64,000 bases of DNA, from contig JAHQWE010000070.1 in the NCBI GenBank assembly GCA_019633985.1, forward strand, positions 1-64,000, in the 5' to 3' direction. The translations under genes and the position numbers were made by a program. This document shows, piece after piece, positions 1 to 8,111 of this stretch (the stretch's first letter is position 1; each line of letters starts with the position of its first letter). The notes beneath the pieces are model-generated. The model did not search any database, had not been told where the DNA came from, and saw nothing but the letters and a program-made list of their open reading frames with translations. Source of the stretch: Acidiferrobacterales bacterium (GTDB taxonomy: Bacteria; Pseudomonadota; Gammaproteobacteria; Arenicellales; Poriferihabitantaceae).

Positions 1-257
1 CCAACAAAGGGCAGCATATGGTGCTCACACATGGAGTACAGCTCAATGTCTTTGACGATGACCATTTGGTCGTTATCCGACTCGAAAATGGCATTGTTGA
101 CCACTTCTTCGAGACTCTGATCATATCCGTGGGTCAGGTATTTGAGCGCTTTTGCCGCTCGCATCGGGGTATCTTTCAACCCGTCTCTATTTACATCTTC
201 CCCAATCAGCCCCAGCATTTGCTCGTAATGGCCGGCTATTTCTTCTACATCTTTCAT
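1..257 (-). CDS. folE: GTP cyclohydrolase I, 5'-end fragment
   Basis: First enzyme of tetrahydrofolate synthesis (GTP to 7,8-dihydroneopterin triphosphate), cytoplasmic. Only the first 85 codons are present; the gene runs off the left edge. The translation has the family N-terminus ([19 protein letters not shown]), the D-T-P-M-R stretch around residues 29-33 and the start of the zinc site, C77-E-H-H80 followed by M-L-P-F-V-G. The ATG at 257 is fixed by an in-frame TGA nine codons upstream (276-278 region). A perfect 12-bp palindrome lies 13-24 bp upstream of the start (separate entry). Divergent from the ATPase gene at 436. Identification is firm; symbol by family recognition. Confidence 0.93.
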   Translation of the reverse strand, partial: MKDVEEIAGHYEQMLGLIGEDVNRDGLKDTPMRAAKALKYLTHGYDQSLEEVVNNAIFESDNDQMVIVKDIELYSMCEHHMLPFV

Positions 258-269
258 GGTTTGTTGTTG

Positions 270-281
270 TGAAACGTTTCA
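270..281. promoter_or_regulatory. Perfect 12-bp palindrome, LacI/Cra-type operator candidate
   Basis: TGAAACGTTTCA, a perfect palindrome with a central CG, 13 bp upstream of the folE start codon. It has the form of operators bound by LacI-family repressors and is identical to the usual consensus given for Cra/FruR. Seen: the palindrome and its position. Inferred: that a LacI-family protein binds here. No LacI-family gene is in this window. Confidence 0.45.
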
Positions 282-435
282 AAGCCATTGTATCACCCGA
301 TATGACCGGTATTTCCTGTGATCAGTCTGGATTTCGGCGCTTTTTTGCATCTTCTGAACGGGGTATCATTCAGCCTGCGTAGAGGCATTCGCCTTGAGAA
401 TCTTGACTGAGCATTTCAAACAGACAAAAACAATC

Positions 436-2001
436 ATGAGTACTGAAAATGGCATTCTGATCGGCGGCGTAGATCAGCAACAGGTCGTAATGAATCCGAG
501 AATGGCGAATCGCCACGGTATGATCGCCGGGGCTACGGGAACCGGCAAAACCGTTACCATGCAGATTCTGGCTGAGGAGTTTTCCAAGGCGGGTGTTCCG
601 GTGCTAATGGCCGATGTGAAAGGTGATGTGTCTGGTCTGATGTGTGCGGCGACGGCCCATCCAAAAATAGATGAGCGCATTGAAGCAATTGGTATCACCG
701 ATTACGAAATGGTGGCCAACCCGGTGGTGTTTTGGGATTTGTATGGAAAGAAAGGACACCCCGTTCGCGCCACTATTAGCGAGCTGGGTCCGCTCCTGAT
801 TTCTAATCTTCTGGATTTAAACGAGACCCAAACCGGGGTGATGTATGCGGCATTTAAGATCGCTGACGACAACGGTATGTTGTTGCTGGATCTTGAAGAT
901 CTTCAGGCTCTCCTCGGGTTTATGGCGGAGAATGCGTCAGAGCTTCGTGGTGACTATGGCAATTTTACTAGCGCAAGCATCGGCGCGATTCAGCGCGATC
1001 TGCTGGTTCTAGAAGAGCAGGATGCCGAGGTATTTCTGGGTGAACCTGTTTTACAGCTCGACGACCTGATGCGTCAGGATTTTTCCGGTCGCGGCATCAT
1101 TAACATTCTTGATGTGACTACCATTATTTCGCGTGGTCCAAAACTTTACGCTACTTTCTTACTTTGGTTGATGGCCGAGCTGTTTGAAAATATGCCTGAA
1201 GTAGGTGATGCCGATAAACCCAAGTTTGTGATGTTCTTTGACGAAGCGCATTTGCTGTTTGATGATGCTCCCAAGGCGTTGGTGGATAAAATTGAACAGG
1301 TTGTTCGCTTGATTCGTTCCAAGGGGATTGGTGTGTACTTCGTCAGTCAAAGCCCTCTCGATATTCCGGAAGATGTGCTGGGCCAGCTCGGTATGAAAAT
1401 CCAGCACGCCCTGCGTGCGTTCACTCCCAAAGAACAAAAAGCGGTGAAAGTGGTTGCCGAAAACTTTCGTGCCAATGAAGAAATTGATACTGAGAAAGTG
1501 ATCACTGAGCTTGGTGTTGGCGAGGCGTTGGTCTCGGTACTAGATGGAGACGGTGTACCTACGCCGGTAGAGCAGATTTTGATTCGACCTCCGCAATCAC
1601 GAATCGGCCCTGCCTCTGATGACGAGCGAAAAGAACAGATCAAACGTTCGCCCATTGGCGACCGTTATGATGAATCTGAGAATCGTGAATCGGCAATGGA
1701 AAAACTCAACGCTCGAGCGGAAGAGCAGCTGCGTAAAGCCGAAGAGGAGGAAGAGCGAATTCAGGCAGAAAAAGATGCGAAAGAAGCTGCGAAGATCGCG
1801 GAGCGAGAAGCACGCGAAGCTGAGAAAGAGCGCAAACGACTAGAGCGGGAGGCCGCTCGTGAAGAGAAGAAACGCCGCGCAGGTAGCGGCAGGCAAACGG
1901 CGGGCGAAGCGATGATGAAGAGTATTGCACGATCCGTTGGTACCCAAATTGGCCGTCGTGTCATTCGTGGTGTTCTGGGCTCGTTATTTGGCGGGCGATA
2001 A
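436..2001 (+). CDS. HerA/YjgR-like P-loop ATPase (DUF853 family)
   Basis: Putative ATP-dependent DNA-translocase-like protein of the YjgR/DUF853 branch of HerA-FtsK ATPases; its cellular role is not established. From the ATG at 436 the product is 521 residues, near the usual family length. Walker A G-A-T-G-T-G-K-T lies at residues 32-39, Walker B F-V-M-F-F-D-E-A-H near 264-272. The C-terminal 100 residues hold a highly charged E/K/R coiled coil followed by a small Gly/Arg-rich tail. An in-frame TTG at 394 would add 14 residues, but the M-S-T-E-N-G start matches the family better. Its TAA directly abuts the next ATG, so the two genes are probably co-translated. Confidence 0.85.
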   Translation: MSTENGILIGGVDQQQVVMNPRMANRHGMIAGATGTGKTVTMQILAEEFSKAGVPVLMADVKGDVSGLMCAATAHPKIDERIEAIGITDYEMVANPVVFWDLYGKKGHPVRATISELGPLLISNLLDLNETQTGVMYAAFKIADDNGMLLLDLEDLQALLGFMAENASELRGDYGNFTSASIGAIQRDLLVLEEQDAEVFLGEPVLQLDDLMRQDFSGRGIINILDVTTIISRGPKLYATFLLWLMAELFENMPEVGDADKPKFVMFFDEAHLLFDDAPKALVDKIEQVVRLIRSKGIGVYFVSQSPLDIPEDVLGQLGMKIQHALRAFTPKEQKAVKVVAENFRANEEIDTEKVITELGVGEALVSVLDGDGVPTPVEQILIRPPQSRIGPASDDERKEQIKRSPIGDRYDESENRESAMEKLNARAEEQLRKAEEEEERIQAEKDAKEAAKIAEREAREAEKERKRLEREAAREEKKRRAGSGRQTAGEAMMKSIARSVGTQIGRRVIRGVLGSLFGGR

Positions 2002-3171
2002 ATGTCCACTAACAACGCTGGTCGGAAGCTGTCGCTGGAAACACGTGCGATCCACGCTGGAGAGCCGTCCCCGAGAATTGGCGGCGCCATTACATTACCG
2101 ATTTTTCAAAGCTCGACCTATGAGTCAACCAGAGAGGATAACTATCACGCTATCCCCTATTTAAGGCTGAACAATTCTCCCAATCATCTATCGCTTCACG
2201 CAAAGCTGGCTGATCTTGAATGCACCGAGGCGGGCCTGGTCACCGCTAGCGGAATGGCAGCGATTACTACCGCATTGCTCAGCGTGTTAAAAGCGGGAGA
2301 CCACCTGCTGGTGCAGAGCGGTCTATATGGTGGTACGCATACTTTTATCACTCATGATTTACCCCAGCTTGGCGTGTCATTTGATTTTGTTGATTTGAAC
2401 GACCCAGGTGAATGGCAAACCAAACTAAGATCAAACACCCGTGCGTTTTATGCTGAAAGCATGACCAATCCCTTGCTGACAGTAGGCGATTTGCCAGCTG
2501 TGGTGGATTTCTGCCGGGAAAATGATCTGGTATCTATGATTGACAATACCCTGGCATCGCCAGTGAATTTCCAACCCGCGACAATTGGATTTGATCTGGT
2601 ATTGCATAGTTGTACGAAATACCTGAATGGCCATTCTGATATCGTCGCAGGGGCGATACTTGGGAATGAAGAGCATGTGCAGGCAGCTAAATTAAAGCTG
2701 GATCACTATGGCGCGACGCTCGATCCGCACGCCTGCTTTTTGTTACAACGTGGTATCAAAACCTTGTCTCTCCGCGTAAATAAACAAAATAGCAATGCCA
2801 TGGCGGTGGCCAGGCTATTAGAGAAGCACCCGAAGGTGACCAAAGTCAACTATGCTGGACTGCCGTCTCATGTCGATCACCACCGGGCATCAAAACTGTT
2901 TCGCGGATATGGCGGACTGCTCAGCTTTGATCACTGTGAAGGGAGTCTCGGTGCTCATCAGCTGATAGATCGGTTGAATCTAGTGACGGAAGCAGTCAGT
3001 CTGGGTGGCACTGAAACTTTGGCGACGATTCCGGCTGAGTCTTCCCACGCGGGTGTTTCGGAGGCCGAAAGAAATGCCATCGGTATTGGAAGTGGGTTGG
3101 TGCGCCTCGCCATTGGCATTGAAGGCGAACAGGATTTACTCGATGATTTTACACAGGCACTGTCCAACTAG
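2002..3171 (+). CDS. Cys/Met-metabolism PLP enzyme (cystathionine lyase/synthase family)
   Basis: Fold-type I PLP enzyme of the trans-sulfuration family, 389 residues. The Schiff-base lysine is K206 in S-C-T-K-Y-L-N-G-H-S-D; the upstream G-M-A-A-I cofactor motif and the D-N-T-L aspartate are also visible. The usual Y-S-R-x-x-N-P-T segment is replaced by Y-L-R-L-N-N-S-P-N-H, typical of a subgroup whose substrate is not clear, so beta-lyase, gamma-lyase and gamma-synthase cannot be told apart. The ATG follows the upstream TAA without a single spacer base. No methionine or cysteine biosynthesis genes are next to it. Confidence 0.85.
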   Translation: MSTNNAGRKLSLETRAIHAGEPSPRIGGAITLPIFQSSTYESTREDNYHAIPYLRLNNSPNHLSLHAKLADLECTEAGLVTASGMAAITTALLSVLKAGDHLLVQSGLYGGTHTFITHDLPQLGVSFDFVDLNDPGEWQTKLRSNTRAFYAESMTNPLLTVGDLPAVVDFCRENDLVSMIDNTLASPVNFQPATIGFDLVLHSCTKYLNGHSDIVAGAILGNEEHVQAAKLKLDHYGATLDPHACFLLQRGIKTLSLRVNKQNSNAMAVARLLEKHPKVTKVNYAGLPSHVDHHRASKLFRGYGGLLSFDHCEGSLGAHQLIDRLNLVTEAVSLGGTETLATIPAESSHAGVSEAERNAIGIGSGLVRLAIGIEGEQDLLDDFTQALSN

Positions 3172-3183
3172 AGGCGAATTGAT

Positions 3184-4014
3184 ATGGCAGAAGTATTAGG
3201 CGCTGGTTCTATCAGAAAGATGAAAACCAGCCTCGGCCCTCCAGCACAGTATCGCCTTCCGCTTGGAGATTCGCTGATCGAAATGAATCCTTTAATTGGT
3301 GAAACTATCAAGATGAACTTTGATGGAGAAATTCACTGTATTCACTGCGACCGAGTTACCAAGAAGAGTTTCAGTCAGGGTTACTGCTTTCCGTGTTTTA
3401 AAACACTGGCCGAATGCGATATGTGTATTATGCGGCCGGAAACCTGTCACTTTGCCGAGGGTACCTGCCGTGATGCTGAGTGGGCGCAGGGGCATTGCAT
3501 GCAATCCCACTACGTTTATATTGCCAACTCTTCGGGACTCAAAGTCGGGATTACGCGTGGTGATCAGCTTCCCACTCGATGGATTGATCAGGGTGCAAAT
3601 CAAGCGATTCAAATTTTTCGGGTGAAGAATCGATTTCATTCCGGGTTGCTGGAGACGACTATCAAACAGTACGTAAGTGATCGAACCGACTGGCGTAAAA
3701 TGTTAAAAGGCGGTGCCGAATCGGTCGATTTAAAAGCAGCAGCACAAGACATCGTAGACCAGGCGTCTGCCGGGCTGACTGCGCTCTCCGAAAATCATGC
3801 GGATCTCCAGTGGCAGACTTTGGACGAACCAGTGACTGAGATCAGTTATCCAGTAGAGGAATATCCAACAAAGGTGAGTAGTTTTAACTTTGATAAAACA
3901 CCGGAAGTTGGTGGTGTGCTGAGAGGCATAAAAGGACAGTATCTTATTCTAGATGGTGGAGTCATCAACATGCGTAAGTTTAGTGGTTATCACATTTCGC
4001 TTGCTCGAGGTTAG
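3184..4014 (+). CDS. DUF2797 family protein with a cysteine-rich N-terminal region
   Basis: 276 residues, conserved family of unknown function. Nine cysteines fall between residues 52 and 105 (C52-x2-C55, C68-x2-C71, C78-x2-C81, then C88, C95, C105), which suggests bound zinc or another metal. They are followed by H-Y-V-Y-I-A-N and L-K-V-G-I-T-R around 109-125, a pattern like a GIY-YIG nuclease core; whether it is catalytic is not known. It starts 12 bp after the PLP gene and ends 9 bp before the next gene, so it is probably in the same transcript. Confidence 0.75.
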   Translation: MAEVLGAGSIRKMKTSLGPPAQYRLPLGDSLIEMNPLIGETIKMNFDGEIHCIHCDRVTKKSFSQGYCFPCFKTLAECDMCIMRPETCHFAEGTCRDAEWAQGHCMQSHYVYIANSSGLKVGITRGDQLPTRWIDQGANQAIQIFRVKNRFHSGLLETTIKQYVSDRTDWRKMLKGGAESVDLKAAAQDIVDQASAGLTALSENHADLQWQTLDEPVTEISYPVEEYPTKVSSFNFDKTPEVGGVLRGIKGQYLILDGGVINMRKFSGYHISLARG

Positions 4015-4023
4015 CGACGCACT

Positions 4024-5235
4024 ATGTTGAAATTCTTTCACGCCCCTGATCCTTTGGTTCTACCAAAGACCGTTCGTTTCCCCGAAATCAAACTCAAGGG
4101 CAGTTCGAAAACCAACGCCCAGGGCTATATTCCTTTCAGCCATATTTATATGACTTCAGCCAGTCAGCTCGGTCATCTGTGCAAGGCGATAGATTACGAT
4201 GGTCGAATCATCGTAATGGGGGAGTCTGGGGAAAAAGGCGTGTTGGAGCACAAGCGTTGTCCGATTAACCTGAGTTTTCGAAAAGAGGGCATTGCCAGTG
4301 CGCTAAAGAATAGTGGCCTGGAAAAGAACGATTCCATCAATGTTGCCATTGTTAATGGAATGGGCCGAGGCTATGGAGATAATGTTTCTGGGTTAGGCGC
4401 ACTGCAGCATTTTTACCGCTTTTTAAGCTCACGGTTTTCTGATGTCAAGGTTGACTTGATACAACGCAATACCGCTTTGCAGGGGCTGATCTATCAACGT
4501 TACAGCGAGGTTAATGAAACCAAGCAACTTCCAATCAGCGTGACTGAGTTCTATCAATATGATGCCTATATTGATCTTACAGACCTGCTGAATTTCGATC
4601 AATTCCACAAGATGCCACTGTTTGATTTCTTTCTGCATGCGCTCTCGATGCAGAAAAAAGTCCTGTTGAAGCGAAGTAAGCATACGCAATTGAACATTGA
4701 TACAAATGAGAGAGATCGTTTGCGAAATCAGGCGTTGATTCGCGCAGGACTGGGAAGTAGGAAACTAGTGTTAATGCACCCGTCTGCGAGCACAGGCTTG
4801 CGGACGATGCCCGTAGAAACCGCCGACCGCTTGGTGGACTACATTTTGAGCAATAGCGATGCCTTGATCGTAAGCTGTGTACCGCTATCCTCAGGGCATC
4901 AAAGGGTGGTGAATATGTCAGATCTATCGACCGGTATTCACGAATTCGTGCATATTATTGCGGCATGCGATGCAGTGGTAAGCGTAGGTACAGTGACCTA
5001 TCACGTCTCGGGGAGCTTGAAGATTCCTACTTATCTGATTCCCACAGTGAATGCGGATATTGAATCTGCCAAAAATTTGTCAGCGGTCAAAGTACATATG
5101 CCAAAAGCGGTGAAACAGTTTGTCTCTGAAAAGCATATGAGCAGAGATGAAACGGATATCTCCGGGGTGCAACCGATCTGGGAGAGTGTGACCGAAAAAG
5201 ACATTGCTGGCTTTCTTAAAAAAGCACTCTCTTAA
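4024..5235 (+). CDS. GT-B fold glycosyltransferase-like protein (family 9/heptosyltransferase-like)
   Basis: 403 residues. I recognise only the C-terminal half: V-L-M-H-P-S-A-S near residue 250, then I-I-A-A-C-D-A-V-V-S-V-G-T-V-T-Y-H-V-S-G and a following I-P-T-Y-L-I-P, the layout of the nucleotide-sugar-binding domain of family 9 (ADP-heptose:LPS heptosyltransferase) proteins. The N-terminal half is divergent. A role in surface glycan or LPS assembly is inferred from this and from the glycosyltransferase 15 bp downstream. The substrate cannot be told. Confidence 0.55.
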   Translation: MLKFFHAPDPLVLPKTVRFPEIKLKGSSKTNAQGYIPFSHIYMTSASQLGHLCKAIDYDGRIIVMGESGEKGVLEHKRCPINLSFRKEGIASALKNSGLEKNDSINVAIVNGMGRGYGDNVSGLGALQHFYRFLSSRFSDVKVDLIQRNTALQGLIYQRYSEVNETKQLPISVTEFYQYDAYIDLTDLLNFDQFHKMPLFDFFLHALSMQKKVLLKRSKHTQLNIDTNERDRLRNQALIRAGLGSRKLVLMHPSASTGLRTMPVETADRLVDYILSNSDALIVSCVPLSSGHQRVVNMSDLSTGIHEFVHIIAACDAVVSVGTVTYHVSGSLKIPTYLIPTVNADIESAKNLSAVKVHMPKAVKQFVSEKHMSRDETDISGVQPIWESVTEKDIAGFLKKALS

Positions 5236-5250
5236 GCAGGATTCAGTTCG

Positions 5251-6219
5251 ATGAGCAGGGTAGGTATCGTAAGCATGATGCGAGATCCCGGCGAGGTGTT
5301 GAGAACTTTTGTTCAATATCATCGTAGTATTGGCTTTAGTGATTTCATTATTTTGTTTGATGACCCCTGTGATAGTGATATTGCACTTGCGTCAACACTT
5401 GAGGGAGTTACTGCGGTAGCTGTTGATGAGGGAGTTCGAGACGCATGGCGGTCACTTCGGTGCTACGATCAATGTAAGGATTTCGTCGATAACACTGTAG
5501 GAGCTCGCCAACTTCTCAACATTGAATATGGCTTTAATCTCGCCATGGAGATGGGCGTAGAGTGGCTTTTACATATTGATATTGATGAACTGTTTTTTAT
5601 CAAAAACGGTGATGTTATATCCCACGTAGACGCACTCCGTGAAACCGGAAAGGATGCGGCGGCCTATCACAACTATGAGGCAGTACCACTTACGTTTGAT
5701 ATTGACAATTACTTTCAAACAGTTCGGTATTTTAAAAAACCGATTCCGTTGCTGCAGTATCAGAAGATTAAACGGAAAGATGTCTGGCCAGCTGGCCGAC
5801 GCTATTTTAATTTTTACAATAACGGCAAAGGCATGACCCGGGTGTTTCCCGGGGTCTATCCATTGGGGGCGCATCGATGGAGGCATGATGACGGCCCTTT
5901 GAACAAGGTTACTTTTTATAACCCCGCTATATTGCACTACTCAGTTTGTGGCTACCGTTACTTTGAACAGAAATATCGGCATCGAGGAAATTTTAGTGAT
6001 GTACGTATGAATAAAGATATGCGCAGGAATGGTGCGACTCTGGATTTAGATGCAAGAGATGCGTATGCCGCGAATGATGCGAATCTGGCTCGAGACATCT
6101 ACCGAAGTAGGGTAATGATGGAGAAGGAAGAGGCAATGCGTTTGGAGAAGGCTGGAATTCTGCGGCAGTTTAATATTCAGAAATTTCTTCAGAAAGCGCC
6201 GGATAATTCACAAGGCTAA
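5251..6219 (+). CDS. Glycosyltransferase family 2-like protein
   Basis: 322 residues. It begins with V-G-I-V-S-M-M-R-D, followed by a conserved block with W-L-L-H-I-D-I-D-E-L-F-F whose D110-x-D112 is the nucleotide-sugar/metal D-x-D motif. This is the pattern of the GT2-related family with a conserved E-x-x-E-W-(x)n-D-x-D-E (Glyco_tranf_2_4 / GT92-like). Later H-R-W-R-H and H-Y-S-V-C-G-Y segments are also typical. Likely cytoplasmic, transferring a sugar in cell-surface polysaccharide synthesis. It ends 31 bp from the convergent FkbM methyltransferase, which may act on the same glycan. Confidence 0.72.
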   Translation: MSRVGIVSMMRDPGEVLRTFVQYHRSIGFSDFIILFDDPCDSDIALASTLEGVTAVAVDEGVRDAWRSLRCYDQCKDFVDNTVGARQLLNIEYGFNLAMEMGVEWLLHIDIDELFFIKNGDVISHVDALRETGKDAAAYHNYEAVPLTFDIDNYFQTVRYFKKPIPLLQYQKIKRKDVWPAGRRYFNFYNNGKGMTRVFPGVYPLGAHRWRHDDGPLNKVTFYNPAILHYSVCGYRYFEQKYRHRGNFSDVRMNKDMRRNGATLDLDARDAYAANDANLARDIYRSRVMMEKEEAMRLEKAGILRQFNIQKFLQKAPDNSQG

Positions 6220-6250
6220 CGACTCGTTTCTCTCAGCAAAACCACCAACG

Positions 6251-6934
6251 CTAGATTAAAGCCTGGTTGACCGCAAAAACCTTTTCACCGCCAGATGCCG
6301 GCAGCTTCTCCATATGGGCACAGGCAATTTCAAATGATTGTGAACAACCGAGCGTAATGCGATTGTGGAGTTCGGCAACAATCAATCTTGTATTTCTCGC
6401 CCAATATCCGGGGAAGTCAAATACCTCTTTTTCCCCGCCTTCGATATCCAGCTTCAGAATGTCAACACCTCCGGTATCGGCATCGTAAATCAACTCATCC
6501 AGTGTAATCCCATCAATCAGATGGAGTGATTCTGGACTAGGGTTGTCTCGGGGCTGCTCAACTATCGAAAATCCCCAGTCGCCGGTTCCCCTGTCCATGA
6601 GATCCACTTTTCTCGAACGCGCAACGATCGCTTTGTTTAAGGCGGTGATATTGGGAAAGGGGTGTATGTTCTCTAGCAGTATTTCAAAATTGGCCTGGGA
6701 TGGCTCGATGGTCAGTATTCGGGCGTCAGGATAATTCAGGGCAAACCAAATTGCCGCTGTACCAATATAACCACCGGCATCGATGATGAGATCAAATTTG
6801 AGTTTGGGCAGTGAAGATCTACAAGGGGCGAATTCTTCTGTTAGCAAACAGGATTTCGCCACATGACGATCAGGTGTACCTTTTCGTAATGCTAAAGAGA
6901 CTCCGCCAATTGTGTCATACACAATTTGTGCCAT
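6251..6934 (-). CDS. FkbM family SAM-dependent methyltransferase
   Basis: 227 residues. The SAM-binding motif I is I-D-A-G-G-Y-I-G-T-A near residues 51-60, with T-I-E-P-S closing the second strand. D-I-L-K-L-D-I-E-G-G-E-K-E-V is the FkbM hallmark, and A-E-L-H-N-R follows. FkbM proteins O-methylate sugars, polyketides and other small molecules. Last gene of a five-gene minus-strand operon, 5 bp after the alcohol dehydrogenase. The neighbouring converging glycosyltransferases suggest a sugar substrate; this is inference. Confidence 0.85.
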   Translation of the reverse strand: MAQIVYDTIGGVSLALRKGTPDRHVAKSCLLTEEFAPCRSSLPKLKFDLIIDAGGYIGTAAIWFALNYPDARILTIEPSQANFEILLENIHPFPNITALNKAIVARSRKVDLMDRGTGDWGFSIVEQPRDNPSPESLHLIDGITLDELIYDADTGGVDILKLDIEGGEKEVFDFPGYWARNTRLIVAELHNRITLGCSQSFEIACAHMEKLPASGGEKVFAVNQALI

Positions 6935-6939
6935 TGGTA

Positions 6940-8094
6940 TTAACCAAACTCCCCGCGAATCGCGTTGGTCACAATCTGACTGTAGTCGTTGGCGCTATGG
7001 AGAATGGGGTTTGTTGAAGCCGATGGATCGGCCACCGCCATTTCCCCGAGTTCACCGACTCTTTCTTCATTTATCCCGATCATCGAGAGGTTCTCATGAA
7101 TACCAATTTCTTCGCGAAGATCGAGGACCCATTGTAGGAAGTGATCAAAATCAGAGGGGAGTGAGAGGTAGCGTGCGAGTCGCTCTATCTGAGGCTCGAT
7201 GGCACTGCGATTCGCAACGAGTACATAGGGCATCAAAATGGCGTTCAGCATGCCATGATGAGCGTCGTAAATAGCGCCCAAAGGATGCGCCAGTGCATGC
7301 ATCGCTCCCAACCCGCGTTGAAAAGCAGTAGCGCCCATGGTCGACGCAACCAGCATTTGTCTGCGTGCTTCTATGTTGCTGCCTTCTTTCACCGCGGTGG
7401 GTAAGTATTCTTTCACCAGTCGAATACCTTCTATCGCGATGCCTTCCGCCATTGGGTGATAAACCGGAGAACAGAATGCCTCAAGACTATGTGATAGCGC
7501 ATCCATTCCCGTTGCCGCTGTCAGCGAGGCAGGCAGGCCGGTTGTCAGTTCGGCGTCGAGGATCACGCAGCCTGGCAGCATTTTGGGGTGAAAGATAATC
7601 GCTTTTTTCTCTTCCGCCTCATTCACGATGACAGAAGCGCGTCCCACTTCAGACCCCGTGCCCGCGGTGGTTGGTATCGCAACAATGGGCGGAATCTTCT
7701 CGGGGTCAGCGTTTAACCAGTTGTCTCCAACATCTTCCAGGTCCCACAGGGAGCAGGTTTGATTGGCCGCTACCGCAATGGCTTTGCCCGCATCCAAACC
7801 GCTGCCTCCGCCAAGAGCAATCACACCATCATGCTTGCCTTCAAGATAAGCCTGGATGCCGCTCTCAACATTGGTGCCGGTCGGGTTGGGTTTAATATCG
7901 CTAAATAGCGCAGCATGAATACCCTCTTTTTTGCAGCATGCCAATATGTTTTTGGTCATGTCCAAAGCTGCCAGCCCGGGATCGGTCACCAGCAAAGGAG
8001 TGGTCATTCCAAACTCTTTGCAGATAGCGGCAATCTCATTGACACGGCCTTCGCCGTTTCTCATGGCAGTAGGATAGTTCCAGTTTATATTCAT
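6940..8094 (-). CDS. Iron-containing (group III) alcohol dehydrogenase
   Basis: 384 residues, the usual family length. The NAD(P)-binding G-G-G-S-G-L-D-A-G-K-A motif is present near residue 98. The metal-binding residues of the family are visible: D and H in M-D-A-L-S-H-S-L-E-A, and two histidines in H-A-L-A-H-P-L-G-A-I-Y-D-A-H-H-G. It should reduce or oxidise an alcohol or aldehyde with NAD(P)H in the cytoplasm; substrates vary widely in this family. It lies 17 bp downstream of the sensor kinase and 5 bp upstream of the FkbM gene, so it may be controlled by the adjacent two-component pair. Confidence 0.9.
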   Translation of the reverse strand: MNINWNYPTAMRNGEGRVNEIAAICKEFGMTTPLLVTDPGLAALDMTKNILACCKKEGIHAALFSDIKPNPTGTNVESGIQAYLEGKHDGVIALGGGSGLDAGKAIAVAANQTCSLWDLEDVGDNWLNADPEKIPPIVAIPTTAGTGSEVGRASVIVNEAEEKKAIIFHPKMLPGCVILDAELTTGLPASLTAATGMDALSHSLEAFCSPVYHPMAEGIAIEGIRLVKEYLPTAVKEGSNIEARRQMLVASTMGATAFQRGLGAMHALAHPLGAIYDAHHGMLNAILMPYVLVANRSAIEPQIERLARYLSLPSDFDHFLQWVLDLREEIGIHENLSMIGINEERVGELGEMAVADPSASTNPILHSANDYSQIVTNAIRGEFG

Positions 8095-8111
8095 GTTTTT
8101 TTCGATGTTCG

